From Phytopythium helicoides (lineage: Eukaryota; Oomycota; Peronosporomycetes; Pythiales; Pythiaceae): a DNA stretch of 64,000 nt. Every line of letters begins with the position of its first letter. Position 1 is the stretch's first letter. The notes below the pieces were generated by a model. That model had not been told where the DNA came from and made no database searches. It worked only from the letters and a program-made list of their open reading frames with translations. The stretch spans positions 434,001 to 498,000 of the forward strand of contig JANFNE010000016.1 in NCBI GenBank assembly GCA_024867545.1, read 5' to 3'. Shown piece after piece: positions 42,887 to 55,097 of the stretch. A program made the translations under genes and the position numbers.

Positions 42887-44306
42887 TGTATCGTTTGATT
42901 CGTGTAACCTCGGTCTCCCGATGCCAGCTACACCACTACGAAGAAGAGGACGATGAAAGTGATGGAGAAGCAAATCCAATCTAACAATTGCGAGTTCTCC
43001 CCCATCTTGCCCAGGTTGCATTTTCCTATATCAGCCAATCACCGACCAGTAGCATGAGTACCCGTCAGACCAATCCGAGAAGCACCATGCCATCCACGAG
43101 TAGCCTGCTCAGCAGACGCCAGCAACAATGAATAATTGGTCGCAGCACGAGCGGTGGCCCGACAACAAGTCAACAAGCTCCTTTCGCGACCAACAAGAAG
43201 GAGGAGGAGGAAAGGAGGGAGAAGGGCTGTAATGATACCAAAACGGGTACTATACTAAAAGTACATCATCATTGATGATGAACAACGCACACACTCGAGT
43301 GACGCATTTGATCACCACCTCCCTGTGATCGTCTTATGCACACCCAGACGTTGATGGAGAAACGCGACATCGCATATGAGTAGAGCAGAGTAACGCACCG
43401 CCGCTCCACATCACACCACACCATACGCCACAACACGACACCCACAACGTACATCATGAAAACTCGTGGCACGTAGACTTTGTGCTGCAGTCTTGGCCCC
43501 CACAGGACCACGTCGTGCGTGGAAGCTACCGTCTCCACGTACAAGGGACAGTAAGTATATATATATATATCACAAGCAAGCAAACGCGTTATGATAGCGG
43601 AGAAAGGAGAGCAGAAGAGCAGAAGAGCGGAAGAGCAGAAGCGGAAGAGAGACCAGTTAGGACGCCTCTCCGCCTGTGGCCTCGACGGACTCGAAAAGCT
43701 GGCTTCTGTCATGACGAGAACTTTTCGCGTCGACTCTGAGCCAATCTCATGACCGAAATCTCACGACGGTCGTGATTGCGATTGGCGTGTTAGCTCGCGA
43801 CCAGATGTCATCCAAGAAGCACACGATACAACGCACTGTGTTCAAGTGCAGCTTTCGGCTTGTGGGTCGCTGCAGACAAGCTTTGCGCTGCATTGCATCC
43901 AGGACCCGACTGTGGACTACAATTTCATTCTACCGGTACGAAACGCAACACCAATGAGGCCAATGAGGGGACATCGACGGTCGTGCTACTGTAGACTCCA
44001 CCACGTAGCAGTCCACTATGCGCACTCTCGCCAACGGCCGTGCCGTGTCGTATTGGATCGATGATTGCTATCAGATAGGATCTGCGGTCTCTTCTCACGA
44101 CCGAGTTACTGTACGGCATTCATCGGTTGCACGCACCAACCGACCTGCTGCTGGAAAGCCTGGAAAGCAGCTGTGTGTCGGGAGGTCATTAAATTCAGTT
44201 CACAGTACAACAGGCAAGCGATGATCGACTTGCTGTTCGTATTGCTACAGAGCTCCATGGTGCTGCGCTGCGCCGCATCCACGATTTGGCGCACATCCCC
44301 ACTCGT
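42887..44306. other. 5' flank of lyase copy 4
   Basis: No independent gene recognised. A short (TA)n tract lies near 43555 and a purine-rich run (agagcagaag units) near 43600-43650. The stretch is repeated 3,335 bp downstream from about 43103 on. Confidence 0.4.
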
Positions 44307-44347
44307 ACAAACAGCAAAACAGCAAGGCACGCGCCAGCCACATGTCG
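44307..44347 (+). promoter_or_regulatory. conserved upstream element, lyase copy 4
   Basis: AAACAGCAAAA, then GCGCCAGCCACATGTCGG; one base differs from copies 1-3 in the right half. Confidence 0.5.
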
Positions 44348-44473
44348 GTGCCGTCCCATCGAGGAGCTCGTTCGTTGCGTATGGTTCATTGCTGTACAAT
44401 CCTCCACAGCTCCCGGATCCCCTCCGGATTGGCGCTCCGATGAGCAGCAGCGCGAGTCCAGACCTCGGTCTTT

Positions 44474-44488
44474 TCAGTCTGCAATTTG
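44474..44488 (+). promoter_or_regulatory. Inr+FPR-like core promoter, lyase copy 4
   Basis: TCAGTCTGCAATTTG, 62 bp upstream of the ATG. Confidence 0.7.
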
Positions 44489-44549
44489 CGCCACCCAAGT
44501 CAAATACTTACAAGCACCAGCAGCAGTCTTCACGCCGTTCCCACTCGCC

Positions 44550-45758
44550 ATGCTCGGACGTCTTCGCATCATGGCGGTCGCCACTCTCTGCGCTCTCGCC
44601 GCCACGGCCTCCGCATACAACACCGGCTCAGCACCTGGCTTCGCCGCCGGCACCACTGGCGGTGGCAACGCCACACCCGTGTACCCCAAGAACATCGCCG
44701 AGCTCACGACGTACCTGAGTGATAATGTGGCCCGTGTGATCGTGCTCAAGCAGACGTACAACTTTGTGGGCACCGAGAAGTCCACGACTGAGAAGGGGTG
44801 CCGCTCTTCATTCGCCCAGAAATGCCTCGCCGAGAACAGTGGCTACAAGCCGCAGGACACCATCCTCATGCCGGGCGACACGGACATGAAGGAAACCGGC
44901 GGCTGCACGGATGGCATCTCCGTCACAGTGACGTACGATAACGCCGCCAAGAACCCACTCATCGTTCGCAGCAACAAGACCCTCGTGGGAGTTGGCAAGT
45001 CGGGAATCATCATCGGCAAGGGTCTGTACATTCGTGGTGACAACGTCATCGTCCAGAATGTCTACATCAAGCAACTCAACCCGCACCTCGTCTGGGGTGG
45101 CGACGCCATCACCATCAACGGTGAGAACAACGTGGCCCCCAAGAAGATCTGGATCGACCACGTCAAGGTCTCGGATGTCGGTCGTCAGATGGTCGTCATC
45201 AACTTCACCGGTGCCAAGCAGGTGACCATCAGCAACTCGGACTTTGATGGTCGCACCAAGTATTCTGCGACGTGCGATGGTCACCACTACTGGGGATTCC
45301 TCATCTACGGCGACTCGACGGAGGTCACGTTCGCTAACAACTTCGTGCACTACGGCTCTGGTCGTGGTCCCAAGGTCGGTGCTCATTCCAGCGCGCAGCA
45401 GACCATCTTCCACGCCGTCAACAACTACTTCGTCAACAACACGGGACACGCCTTCGACTCCGCGGCAGGTTCCTACGTGCTGGCCGAGGGCAACTACTTC
45501 GAGTCGGTTGTGACGCCCAACCTCGACGACAAGGCTGGCAGCATCTACGTGCCGACCAACGTGGCCGAGTGCAAGTCGCTGATCGGTCGCAACTGCGTTG
45601 CCAACACGGTGACCAAGAGTGGCTCGTTGACGAGCATCAACGCAGCGAACGTGAAGAGCAAGCTGCCGAAGTACAAGACGCAGATCGGCGGGTTCAAGGC
45701 GGCTGCTCCGTCGAGACGTAGCACCACTGGGTCCAACTACGGCGTCAGCACGCTGTAA
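44550..45758 (+). CDS. pectin lyase, PL1 family (copy 4)
   Basis: 402 aa, intact, intronless. Signal peptide [22 protein letters not shown]. The active-site motifs are as in the other copies, but the region around the catalytic Arg differs: [18 protein letters not shown], with one extra residue compared with copies 1-3. The C-terminus is [15 protein letters not shown]. The open frame extends upstream to 44286, but the signal peptide and the core promoter place the start at 44550. Its subgroup is closer to copies 6/7 in the loop after GRGPKVG. Confidence 0.95.
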   Translation: MLGRLRIMAVATLCALAATASAYNTGSAPGFAAGTTGGGNATPVYPKNIAELTTYLSDNVARVIVLKQTYNFVGTEKSTTEKGCRSSFAQKCLAENSGYKPQDTILMPGDTDMKETGGCTDGISVTVTYDNAAKNPLIVRSNKTLVGVGKSGIIIGKGLYIRGDNVIVQNVYIKQLNPHLVWGGDAITINGENNVAPKKIWIDHVKVSDVGRQMVVINFTGAKQVTISNSDFDGRTKYSATCDGHHYWGFLIYGDSTEVTFANNFVHYGSGRGPKVGAHSSAQQTIFHAVNNYFVNNTGHAFDSAAGSYVLAEGNYFESVVTPNLDDKAGSIYVPTNVAECKSLIGRNCVANTVTKSGSLTSINAANVKSKLPKYKTQIGGFKAAAPSRRSTTGSNYGVSTL

Positions 45759-45816
45759 ATGTGACTGTGACTGCACCTGTGACCGCGACTGTGACTGTGA
45801 CTGCCACTGTGAGTGG
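45759..45816 (+). repeat. GTGACT hexamer repeats after lyase copy 4
   Basis: Imperfect gtgact/gtgacc units immediately after the stop codon, in the presumed 3' UTR; also present after copy 5 (49094-49151). Copies 6 and 7 have a (GA)n tract at the corresponding place. Confidence 0.7.
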
Positions 45817-46077
45817 CGTGGTCGGCAATCGAGAGGGAGAACGAGGGAGGAGAGAAGAAGACGAAGAAGAACTTTGTAGCATGAGTGGTGGGTGGTCGCC
45901 ATGGTGACGCGTTCGTGACAGGAGCGAGTAGTATCATGCATGACGAGCCAGCCAAATGATAGATGTCAAGTGTGTTTGTCACTTTCTCATTGTGTACGGT
46001 CGCCAGATTTACTCACGTTGGGTTTCTTCGCCAACGCACCGCACCAGACTGCGCCAAACGCACCGAGGTCCTTGTTT

Positions 46078-46437
46078 CCGTTTGGAAACGAACACTTGCA
46101 GTATATAATGTCGTGGTGACCGGGGGACGGAGAGCACTTGAAGATTGGCGACGCATTTGTAGAGACTGACGAAGGTCGACCTCAGTTGACTTGGAGATGG
46201 AACTCCAGGTATAGTAAGACCCATATTGAGTCACCAAACGGGAGCAGTTAGTTGATTCTTGTAGACTCGAACTCCCAATGTGAGTTACACCACTACGAAG
46301 AAAACAAACAATTCAATTCAATTCACTGTCAATCCAATCCAATCTAACGCACAAAATTGCGAGTCCGCCCCGTCTTGACCAACGTGAGGCGCCATGTCAC
46401 CGACATGATGTTAGGCACGAGTCGTTGCAAGCAAGCA
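46078..46437. other. segment between the tandem units
   Basis: 360 bp without a gene. Its right half resembles 42890-43050, consistent with an older, longer duplication later overwritten by the recent one. Confidence 0.5.
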
Positions 46438-47641
46438 GCCTGTTCAGCAGACGCCAGCAACAATGAATAATTGGTCGCAGCACGAGCGGTGGCCCGACAA
46501 CAAGTCAACAAGCTCCTTTCGCGACCAACAAGAAGGAGGAGGAGGAAAGGAGGGAGAAGGGCTGTAATGATACCAAAACGGGTACTATACTAAAAGTACA
46601 TCATCATTGATGATGAACAACGCACACACTCGAGTGACGCATTTGATCACCACCTCCCTGTGATCGTCTTATGCACACCCAGACGTTGATGGAGAAACGC
46701 GACATCGCATATGAGTAGAGCAGAGTAACGCACCGCCGCTCCACATCACACCACACCATACGCCACAACACGACACCCACAACGTACATCATGAAAACTC
46801 GTGGCACGTAGACTTTGTGCTGCAGTCTTGGCCCCCACAGGACCACGTCGTGCGTGGAAGCTACCGTCTCCACGTACAAGGGACAGTAAGTATATATATA
46901 TATATCACAAGCAAGCAAACGCGTTATGATAGCGGAGAAAGGAGAGCAGAAGAGCAGAAGAGCGGAAGAGCAGAAGCGGAAGAGAGACCAGTTAGGACGC
47001 CTCTCCGCCTGTGGCCTCGACGGACTCGAAAAGCTGGCTTCTGTCATGACGAGAACTTTTCGCGTCGACTCTGAGCCAATCTCATGACCGAAATCTCACG
47101 ACGGTCGTGATTGCGATTGGCGTGTTAGCTCGCGACCAGATGTCATCCAAGAAGCACACGATACAACGCACTGTGTTCAAGTGCAGCTTTCGGCTTGTGG
47201 GTCGCTGCAGACAAGCTTTGCGCTGCATTGCATCCAGGACCCGACTGTGGACTACAATTTCATTCTACCGGTACGAAACGCAACACCAATGAGGCCAATG
47301 AGGGGACATCGACGGTCGTGCTACTGTAGACTCCACCACGTAGCAGTCCACTATGCGCACTCTCGCCAACGGCCGTGCCGTGTCGTATTGGATCGATGAT
47401 TGCTATCAGATAGGATCTGCGGTCTCTTCTCACGACCGAGTTACTGTACGGCATTCATCGGTTGCACGCACCAACCGACCTGCTGCTGGAAAGCCTGGAA
47501 AGCAGCTGTGTGTCGGGAGGTCATTAAATTCAGTTCACAGTACAACAGGCAAGCGATGATCGACTTGCTGTTCGTATTGCTACAGAGCTCCATGGTGCTG
47601 CGCTGCGCCGCATCCACGATTTGGCGCACATCCCCACTCGT

Positions 47642-47682
47642 ACAAACAGCAAAACAGCAAGGCACGCGCCAGCCACATGTCG
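47642..47682 (+). promoter_or_regulatory. conserved upstream element, lyase copy 5
   Basis: Identical to the copy 4 element. Confidence 0.5.
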
Positions 47683-47808
47683 GTGCCGTCCCATCGAGGA
47701 GCTCGTTCGTTGCGTATGGTTCATTGCTGTACAATCCTCCACAGCTCCCGGATCCCCTCCGGATTGGCGCTCCGATGAGCAGCAGCGCGAGTCCAGACCT
47801 CGGTCTTT

Positions 47809-47823
47809 TCAGTCTGCAATTTG
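47809..47823 (+). promoter_or_regulatory. Inr+FPR-like core promoter, lyase copy 5
   Basis: Identical to copy 4, 62 bp upstream of the ATG. Confidence 0.7.
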
Positions 47824-47884
47824 CGCCACCCAAGTCAAATACTTACAAGCACCAGCAGCAGTCTTCACGCCGTTCCCACTCGCC

Positions 47885-49093
47885 ATGCTCGGACGTCTTC
47901 GCATCATGGCGGTCGCCACTCTCTGCGCTCTCGCCGCCACGGCCTCCGCATACAACACCGGCTCAGCACCTGGCTTCGCCGCCGGCACCACTGGCGGTGG
48001 CAACGCCACACCCGTGTACCCCAAGAACATCGCCGAGCTCACGACGTACCTGAGTGATAATGTGGCCCGTGTGATCGTGCTCAAGCAGACGTACAACTTT
48101 GTGGGCACCGAGAAGTCCACGACTGAGAAGGGGTGCCGCTCTTCATTCGCCCAGAAATGCCTCGCCGAGAACAGTGGCTACAAGCCGCAGGACACCATCC
48201 TCATGCCGGGCGACACGGACATGAAGGAAACCGGCGGCTGCACGGATGGCATCTCCGTCACAGTGACGTACGATAACGCCGCCAAGAACCCACTCATCGT
48301 TCGCAGCAACAAGACCCTCGTGGGAGTTGGCAAGTCGGGAATCATCATCGGCAAGGGTCTGTACATTCGTGGTGACAACGTCATCGTCCAGAATGTCTAC
48401 ATCAAGCAACTCAACCCGCACCTCGTCTGGGGTGGCGACGCCATCACCATCAACGGTGAGAACAACGTGGCCCCCAAGAAGATCTGGATCGACCACGTCA
48501 AGGTCTCGGATGTCGGTCGTCAGATGGTCGTCATCAACTTCACCGGTGCCAAGCAGGTGACCATCAGCAACTCGGACTTTGATGGTCGCACCAAGTATTC
48601 TGCGACGTGCGATGGTCACCACTACTGGGGATTCCTCATCTACGGCGACTCGACGGAGGTCACGTTCGCTAACAACTTCGTGCACTACGGCTCTGGTCGT
48701 GGTCCCAAGGTCGGTGCTCATTCCAGCGCGCAGCAGACCATCTTCCACGCCGTCAACAACTACTTCGTCAACAACACGGGACACGCCTTCGACTCCGCGG
48801 CAGGTTCCTACGTGCTGGCCGAGGGCAACTACTTCGAGTCGGTTGTGACGCCCAACCTCGACGACAAGGCTGGCAGCATCTACGTGCCGACCAACGTGGC
48901 CGAGTGCAAGTCGCTGATCGGTCGCAACTGCGTTGCCAACACGGTGACCAAGAGTGGCTCGTTGACGAGCATCAACGCAGCGAACGTGAAGAGCAAGCTG
49001 CCGAAGTACAAGACGCAGATCGGCGGGTTCAAGGCGGCTGCTCCGTCGAGACGTAGCACCACTGGGTCCAACTACGGCGTCAGCACGCTGTAA
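47885..49093 (+). CDS. pectin lyase, PL1 family (copy 5)
   Basis: 402 aa, identical in sequence to copy 4 as far as I can compare, including the silent sites reflected in the overlapping frames. Promoter and 3' flank are also duplicated, so expression should match copy 4. Either a very recent duplication, gene conversion, or an assembly duplication of one locus. Confidence 0.94.
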   Translation: MLGRLRIMAVATLCALAATASAYNTGSAPGFAAGTTGGGNATPVYPKNIAELTTYLSDNVARVIVLKQTYNFVGTEKSTTEKGCRSSFAQKCLAENSGYKPQDTILMPGDTDMKETGGCTDGISVTVTYDNAAKNPLIVRSNKTLVGVGKSGIIIGKGLYIRGDNVIVQNVYIKQLNPHLVWGGDAITINGENNVAPKKIWIDHVKVSDVGRQMVVINFTGAKQVTISNSDFDGRTKYSATCDGHHYWGFLIYGDSTEVTFANNFVHYGSGRGPKVGAHSSAQQTIFHAVNNYFVNNTGHAFDSAAGSYVLAEGNYFESVVTPNLDDKAGSIYVPTNVAECKSLIGRNCVANTVTKSGSLTSINAANVKSKLPKYKTQIGGFKAAAPSRRSTTGSNYGVSTL

Positions 49094-49412
49094 ATGTGAC
49101 TGTGACTGCACCTGTGACCGCGACTGTGACTGTGACTGCCACTGTGAGTGGCGTGGTCGGCAATCGAGAGGGAGAACGAGGGAGGAGAGAAGAAGACGAA
49201 GAAGAACTTTGTAGCATGAGTGGTGGGTGGTCGCCATGGTGACGCGTTCGTGACAGGAGCGAGTAGTATCATGCATGACGAGCCAGCCAAATGATAGATG
49301 TCAAGTGTGTTTGTCACTTTCTCATTGTGTACGGTCGCCAGATTTACTCACGTTGGGTTTCTTCGCCAACGCACCGCACCAGACTGCGCCAAACGCACCG
49401 AGGTCCTTGTTC

Positions 49413-50707
49413 TCGTATACATCACACGTTTGGAAACGACCACCGGCACCTTTCGAGGGCGCTCTCTCTCTCTCTCGTCTCTTTGTGAACAAAACCTTTG
49501 TCTGTTGTGTGCATGAGAAGGCGAGCTCTTCAGTGGCGCTAATCGTCAACCTTGCTTTCATCTGCACAGTGACTGTCATGACTGCAAAAGGTACTCACGT
49601 GAACTTAGGTTGCCGACTGAATTGCGCCGCCGACGCAGGGATCGGCTTGGTGCTGGTGTGTGTTCGCAAAAAGTCAATTGCCTCCACGCTGTTTGGACGG
49701 ATTTCACGCGGCCTGCCCACGGTACTTCTGAGGCTGCTCGCTGATTGGCTGATGTTGGGTCAGGATCTGCTCTTATGTTGCTGGAGCATGTACATGGAGC
49801 AGTGTGAATTGAGAATCAACACCACCCTCCAGCAACGTAAAATGTGAGTTTTTGGCCACTTTAGTGAACGAAAACGGCTTTTTGAGCAGGTCGGCAGAGA
49901 GCTTTGCCGTGTTGGAGGCGCTCAGAATCAACACGGAAGCGCCACGAGCTCGATCAGAGCTGAAGGATCGCACAAGAGTGAAACAGGCAGCTATTTCCAA
50001 CCGAATCCAGATTTAGACGGCAGTTATAGTCATGCTTGTGCGGCGCCACGCCGCTGATAACCCGCGACGCCACACCCTGCATCCTCGCTGCCAGTTACGC
50101 TGGCGCGAGGTGGCGTCAATGCATAGAGTGCTTTTCCCCCAACGACCGAGCGAAAATGTGGTCTACAAAGCTCGCTGCCCTAGTGTAACGTTGGGTGTCA
50201 GAACTTGAAACTTCGTCTCTGCAGTCTATAGCGCTAGTTCTAGGAAACCGTCGGAGCACTTTTCCGGATCAATCAATTTAATTATTTTCGAGTTTCACCA
50301 CGTAGCCAACAGGTTATGAGCCCAACCCCCTACCCAGCGACACCACGACTGGAGACGACTATGCAGCAAACCAGATATCCCCTTGGAAGCGAAAATCACT
50401 TCCATTGGGAGTTCAACATGCGAGTGGCGCTCGCCCGCTAGAGTCTCATCTGTTGAACTCCTAGATACTGGAAGAGGCAAGCAGAGCAGATGCGCAGCGA
50501 GCTCGTTCACGGAAGCCGGGGACTAGATGGTCCCGCGGTCCGCCGGTAAGGTCCGGTGGCGTTGACAGTGACGACTGCAACGCATCCTTGGAGGGAATGC
50601 TCTTCCCAGCTGGGTACGATTGGTCAGCAGTAGAAAGGCAACTATTCTCGGCCACCGGCCGCTCACTTTATAAAAAGTTGTTCGATCACCACCCTCGAGA
50701 TCGCTGT
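49413..50707. other. no recognised gene
   Basis: 1.3 kb between the tandem array and the Copia relic. A CT-rich tract is seen near 49465-49480. Open frames are short and unsupported. Confidence 0.4.
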
Positions 50708-51405
50708 TGTGATGAAGCGCTGCAGCTGGAGCTGGGAAAGGCCTTCCTGCAGAGGCAACTCAAAGCGTCTGTGACGCGCGCACTCTCGACTTCAGTATCG
50801 GAGGTTTTCTCTAGGATAAAATATAGCTCCTTAGACCTCTCTTGGGGAAGTACCCCTAGAGAGGTACTCCTGTACCCTCAAAAAGGGTACAGGAAAGAGT
50901 TGGTGTGGGCCACACCGCTCACCAAAGACGGGCTGGCCTCCAGAATGGCTTCCCATGGGTTCAGTATCAGGTCTCTATCATCAGAGCTGCAAGTATAAAA
51001 AAGTAGAGGTAGCAGAGACAGTAAGACTGTCAATACAGACTTCCGCTTTCTCCCTCAATCGCGCACGCTAGAGAACAAGCTCCCCAGGGAGGAAATCCTT
51101 CTTGGGGCTTGAGGAGGTCATCCGCGCGTCAAGTCAAGTCCAACACTCGAACGATAAGTGCTGCGTGTAAGCACGTGCATTTGCTGCTTGGTTTCATATT
51201 CTCGGCGTGGTGCTGGACGGTCGCTTGGGTGTAGCGACACGTCTAGCATTGCTGCTGACTTCATATTAAGAGGAGGATCAGGGGGGTCCAGCGGAGCCCC
51301 TCTGGCTAGATAGATCCGCGTTTTGGCTGCGAGGTCCGGCAGAGCCTCAGCAGCGTCATACCCATCTACCTTTGTGGTTCCCTAGCCGGAAACAGCTAGT
51401 GGAAC
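50708..51405 (+). repeat. Copia-type LTR (first copy)
   Basis: Starts tgtgatgaagcgctgcag and includes ggataaaatatagctcctta, a hairpin-like tggggaagtacccct, and a TATA-like agtataaaaaagtagagg. About 700 bp, aligned along its whole length with 52058-52753 but clearly diverged. Confidence 0.75.
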
Positions 51406-51639
51406 CACCCCTGTGTGGTGAGAATACTCCCCCAGCTCGCCTATCGACCCGTCATGGAGGGCGCCGCATCATCACACTGTTCCAACATCATCGCGCATGT
51501 TGAGGTGGTGAAGTAGGAGCCAGAGATGACCGACCTATGGACCCCCACGGACTTGAAGGCCTTCGCCATCATCGCCCAGGGTATTACGCTGAAGCACCAA
51601 ATCAACATTTGCGGGACGGTGATTGTCAAGAAAGCCTGA

Positions 51640-51924
51640 GACACGCTGCACGAGTTTCAAAATCGATCGACACTACACAGCCATGTGGCACTGACACGTT
51701 GTCGCCACGAGCTCAAGATGGATGACGGTGTGGTGGCTCACCTAGATCGCTTTGATGGGCTGGTCGTGAGCCGGCAGGCTGTGGGCAAGGCTATCGACGT
51801 TTGGCGCCAGCTTGTGGTACTGTTCGGCAGTCTGTCAAGTGAATACAACTTCTTCATGCCAAACGTCGAGATCACCAAGGGTACCTCATTGATCGAGGTT
51901 AAGAAGAAGGTGCAGAAGAAGTAA
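51640..51924 (+). pseudogene. Copia gag fragment
   Basis: HVALTRCRHELKMDDGVVAH, then LDRFDGLV, VWRQLVVLFGSLSSEYNFF and GTSLIEVKKKVQKK follow the UBN2/gag pattern of Copia polyproteins (helical, LP/GSL..EY). It ends at a stop at 51922-51924 after KKVQKK; the reading continues past it with EMLQKHKMAEHAFK-like sequence. Confidence 0.65.
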
Positions 51925-52057
51925 GAGATGCTCCAGAAACATAAGATGGCAGAGCACGCGTTCAAGACACGCATTCAAACGCATGGCACCAATCACTGCA
52001 GTGGTAGTATCGATGAGCCAGGGGCCTCATGGTGAAAGTGGTGACTTCTAGTGTAAG

Positions 52058-52753
52058 TGTGATGAAGCGCTGCAGAATCAGCCCGAGCATTCACTCATGC
52101 AGAGGCGCCTCAGCGTCCTTGAGACGCGCGCATACTTGGCCTCAGTATTGAAGTCATTCTCTAGGATAAAATATAGCTCCTTAGACCTATCCCGGGGAAG
52201 TACCCCTGGAGAGGTACCCCTGGTCCCTTTTTGGGGATCAGGGAAGATTTGGTGTGGGCCACACCGCTCAAAAAAGACGGGCTGGCCTCCTTGACTGGCT
52301 TCCCGTGGGTTCGTTATCAGACCTCTATCACCAGAACTGCAAAGATAAAAAAGTAGAGGTAGCAGAGACTGTAAGACTTTCAATACAGACTTCCGCTTTC
52401 TCCCTCTATCGCGCGCAAGGAAGAACAAGCTCTCCAGGGAGGGAAACCTCTTTGGGCCTTGAGGAGGTCAACCGCGCGTTGCTCCAAGGCCAACACCCGA
52501 TCGGTAAGTCACGCAGTGGCGTGTACATTACTGGTTGGTTCCACATTTCTCGGCCCAGTGCTGGACGGTCGCTTTGAGTGTGGCGACACGTCTGGCATTG
52601 GTGTCCGACTTCATATTCTGTCTGAGGAAGGTCCCCGCGGAGCCTCCTCACTAAGTTTATCCGCGTTTTCGGCTGTGGGGTTTAGCAGAGCCCCACAGCG
52701 TCATTACTCATCTGCCGACGGGTTTCCTAGCCTGAAAAGGTTAGCGGAGCCAT
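52058..52753 (+). repeat. Copia-type LTR (second copy)
   Basis: Same start tgtgatgaagcgctgcag and same internal blocks as the first copy. It ends near ggttagcggagccattg. Sits inside the composite element. Confidence 0.75.
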
Positions 52754-53040
52754 TGTGTGTACTAATATCGTTTGTTTGTTCAGGAGAAGAGAGAGGAAGC
52801 GTCGTCGCCTGCCTGGTCGTCGGCTCCTACGCGCGCGTTTAGAACTCCTGGTCCCCCGGACGGAGCCAACGGGGATCACAACGCTCCGGTACTGATCAAG
52901 CGTGCCGAAGTCAAGCGTCTCCACAGGGAGATCAAGACCGAAGCTCGCTGCGGAGGGCTGAGATTACTCGCCCAAGGGTGAGACTACTCCCCTAAATCCG
53001 CCTATCGACCCGTCATGAAGGGCGCCGCATCATCACATAA

Positions 53041-54066
53041 GTGTCTCTGATGTGGCCAATAGGCCACATGAAAAAGCACAACCCGAACGCGACGGGTGAC
53101 CGCCGAGATGAAGTCGTGTTCTCGGCGGGCACGTCGAGCACTGGCGGTGACTGGCTAATCAACAGTAGTGCGTCATCACACATGATGCCGAACAAGACGG
53201 GTCTTTTCGAGCATCATGCGCTTTCGCAGCCGATCGGCGATATCATTGCGGTCGACAAGCACCTTCAGATGGTTAGTCGTGGGTCTGTGTGCATGACGGG
53301 TGTATGAAGGGTAAGCAGACGGTCGCACGGCTCCCAGATCGATCGCAGGCAAAGGCGTCGCGTGTGCTGGAGCTGATGCACACGGACTTCACGAGTCCAA
53401 TGAAGACGAAGTCAACTGGTAGAGTCAAGTACGTGCTCACTTTTGTTGACGACTAGTCACGGTACGTGGTGGTGTACGAAGAGCGAGGTGGCGGTCGAGT
53501 TTCGTGAGTTCAAGACGTTCCACCAGAACCAGTGGGAAGAGCGTATCAAGGCCATCCGCTCGGATAACGGGACTGAGTTTGTTAACAAGACCTTTGAAGG
53601 TGTATGCCAGGCAAGAGGTATCGTCCACCAGCGAACAGTTCCGTACAGCCCTCAGCAGAACGAGGTGGCAGAGCGGATGAATTAGACTCTCATGGAGAAG
53701 GCTCGCAGCATAATCCACTATAAGAGCGTGGCGCTTCGATGGTGGGTTGAGGCGGTGAGCACCGCGGCATGCCTGGTCAACCGGACAGCGAACAGCGCAC
53801 ACGCGGACGTGACACCGTATGAGCTGTGCTTCAAGATAAAGCCACGGTTGGACCACCTGCGCGTGTTTGGGTCGCATGGGTACACACACGTCGACGACGC
53901 AAAGTGTACCAAGCTCGACGCCAAGAGCTACATGTGCATGCTGCTTGGCTATGCCGATGGAACCAAGGGATATAAAGCGTTGGACATCGATGCGGGTGTC
54001 GTCAAGACATCAAGGTCTGTAGCGCTGGTGAGCGCAAGGTCAACGGTATCTACGGTGCTGCAGTGA
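53041..54066 (+). pseudogene. Copia protease and integrase remnant
   Basis: The protease segment GDWLINSSASSHMMPNKTG carries Asn where the catalytic Asp of WLIDSGASSHM belongs. The integrase core has LMHTDFTSP, AIRSDNGTEFVNKTF and PYSPQQNEVAERMN (the D, D, E positions are visible). In-frame stops follow FVDD near 53454 and ERMN near 53683. The C-terminal part (HLRVFGSHGYTHVDD) is the usual Copia connector. Non-functional. Confidence 0.82.
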
Positions 54067-54380
54067 CTCCAGCCAGTAGACTAATCACCCAACTGCTGGT
54101 AGTGAAGAATGGCGGGGGGACGCCCGGTCCCACACCTGCCGCGCAGGACGAGCCGATGGTAAACGAGATGGCGGCAGATGAGAGCGTCCCACTTGAGAAG
54201 TCACCGCAGACGCCGCCTCAGCTCCCACCTTCACCTATTTCGAGTGATGTGGTGCTGTTTAGCCCACCTGTTCATCGCTCCGGTCGAGCGTGAGAGGAGC
54301 GAGGCTTGCCGACAGAGTGCACTGCATCAGCAACTGCTTCTGGAGAGTAGCGACAAGGAGGCTGCGTGTGTTTGTGAAGA

Positions 54381-54659
54381 ATGGCTTTGTCACCTGCGGC
54401 GCTGGAAAAATGCATCTACGTCAAACGGACCGGTGACGAGTATGTCTACGTTTGTCGGTATGTGGATACCATGATCGGTACAGTCAAGTTTCGAGCTGAC
54501 ATCGAAGGAATGAAGGCGATCTTGAATCGCGAGCTCAAGATGAAGGAACTCGGGCCAGCCAAGTTCAAGCTCGGCATGAAACACCTGCAATTTAATTGGG
54601 CGAATATGCACACGTTTCTGAACGATGATTGGCTCATTATAGGAATTATAGAAAAGTAG
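54381..54659 (+). pseudogene. Copia reverse transcriptase fragment
   Basis: CIYVKRTGDEYVYVCRYVDT (YVDD box changed to YVDT), then LKMKELGPAKFKLGM, matching the RT thumb region of Copia elements. The first part of RT is missing, and RNase H is absent after the stop. Confidence 0.75.
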
Positions 54660-54660
54660 A

Positions 54661-55097
54661 TATCGAGCCTTGAGATTTCAGGGGCATGTGGTTAGCACGG
54701 AAACTACACAACCAAGCATCGCGTATGGGAAGTGCGTACCGATCCATGGTCATGGAGCTTTAAAATGAGCATCAAGTACAAATTCACTTCGGGATTTACC
54801 ACCTGGCCAACATGATGGACGCGAAAGTCGCGAACTGCGATCGGAAAAGTATCCAAGCCCACTTCAATGCAGTAGTCACTATCACAAAAAAATGTATCCA
54901 TGTGCTTCAAGCTTCCATACACAACCAAGAAGTGGGAAACACACTAGACATCTAGCATTTGACTTGCTGGTTATGCACATGCTACTCGTTCCTGCCACGA
55001 ACGCGTCACCATGGCAACAGCTATCATCACTCATGCTACAAAGTTCTTCTTCTTCTCCCTCTCTCTCTCTCTCTCTTTCTGATCACGCCAGTCGCAT
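54661..55097. other. 3' flank of lyase copy 6
   Basis: From about 54855 this is the outer part of inverted duplication 2. A (CT)n run at about 55055-55078 lies just after the lyase stop codon. No gene. Confidence 0.5.

Larger units (their letters stand above)
43103..46077 (+). repeat. tandem direct duplication, unit A
   Basis: About 2,975 bp repeated with a 3,335-bp period at about 46438-49412. I found no difference in the parts compared, including all open frames. Contains lyase copy 4 with about 1.4 kb of 5' flank. Upstream of the unit, 42890-43050 and 46240-46400 are similar but diverged. Confidence 0.92.
46438..49412 (+). repeat. tandem direct duplication, unit B
   Basis: Copy of about 43103-46077. 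The match ends at gaggtccttgtt; the two flanks then diverge. No independent gene besides lyase copy 5. Confidence 0.92.
51440..54660 (+). mobile_element. Copia (Ty1-type) LTR retrotransposon relic
   Basis: Plus-strand gag, protease, integrase and a little RT in that order, the Copia arrangement. An extra LTR (52058-52753) lies between gag and protease, and the 15-30 bp after each LTR are also repeated (cgcctatcgacccgtcatg at 51440 and 53001). The element is therefore a composite of two partial copies. It has stops, frameshifts and no recognisable 3' LTR. Confidence 0.8.

Noticed and set aside
44808..45941. 377-codon minus-strand frame over lyase copy 4 (and its counterparts at the other copies)
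   Set aside because: Antisense of a conserved lyase CDS, with VDD/DVVATD-like content caused by the sense codons; it recurs only because the lyases recur.
49275..49847. 190-codon plus ORF after lyase copy 5
   Set aside because: Runs across the tandem-duplication boundary; its first part occurs as a different, shorter frame at the first unit and has no recognisable content.
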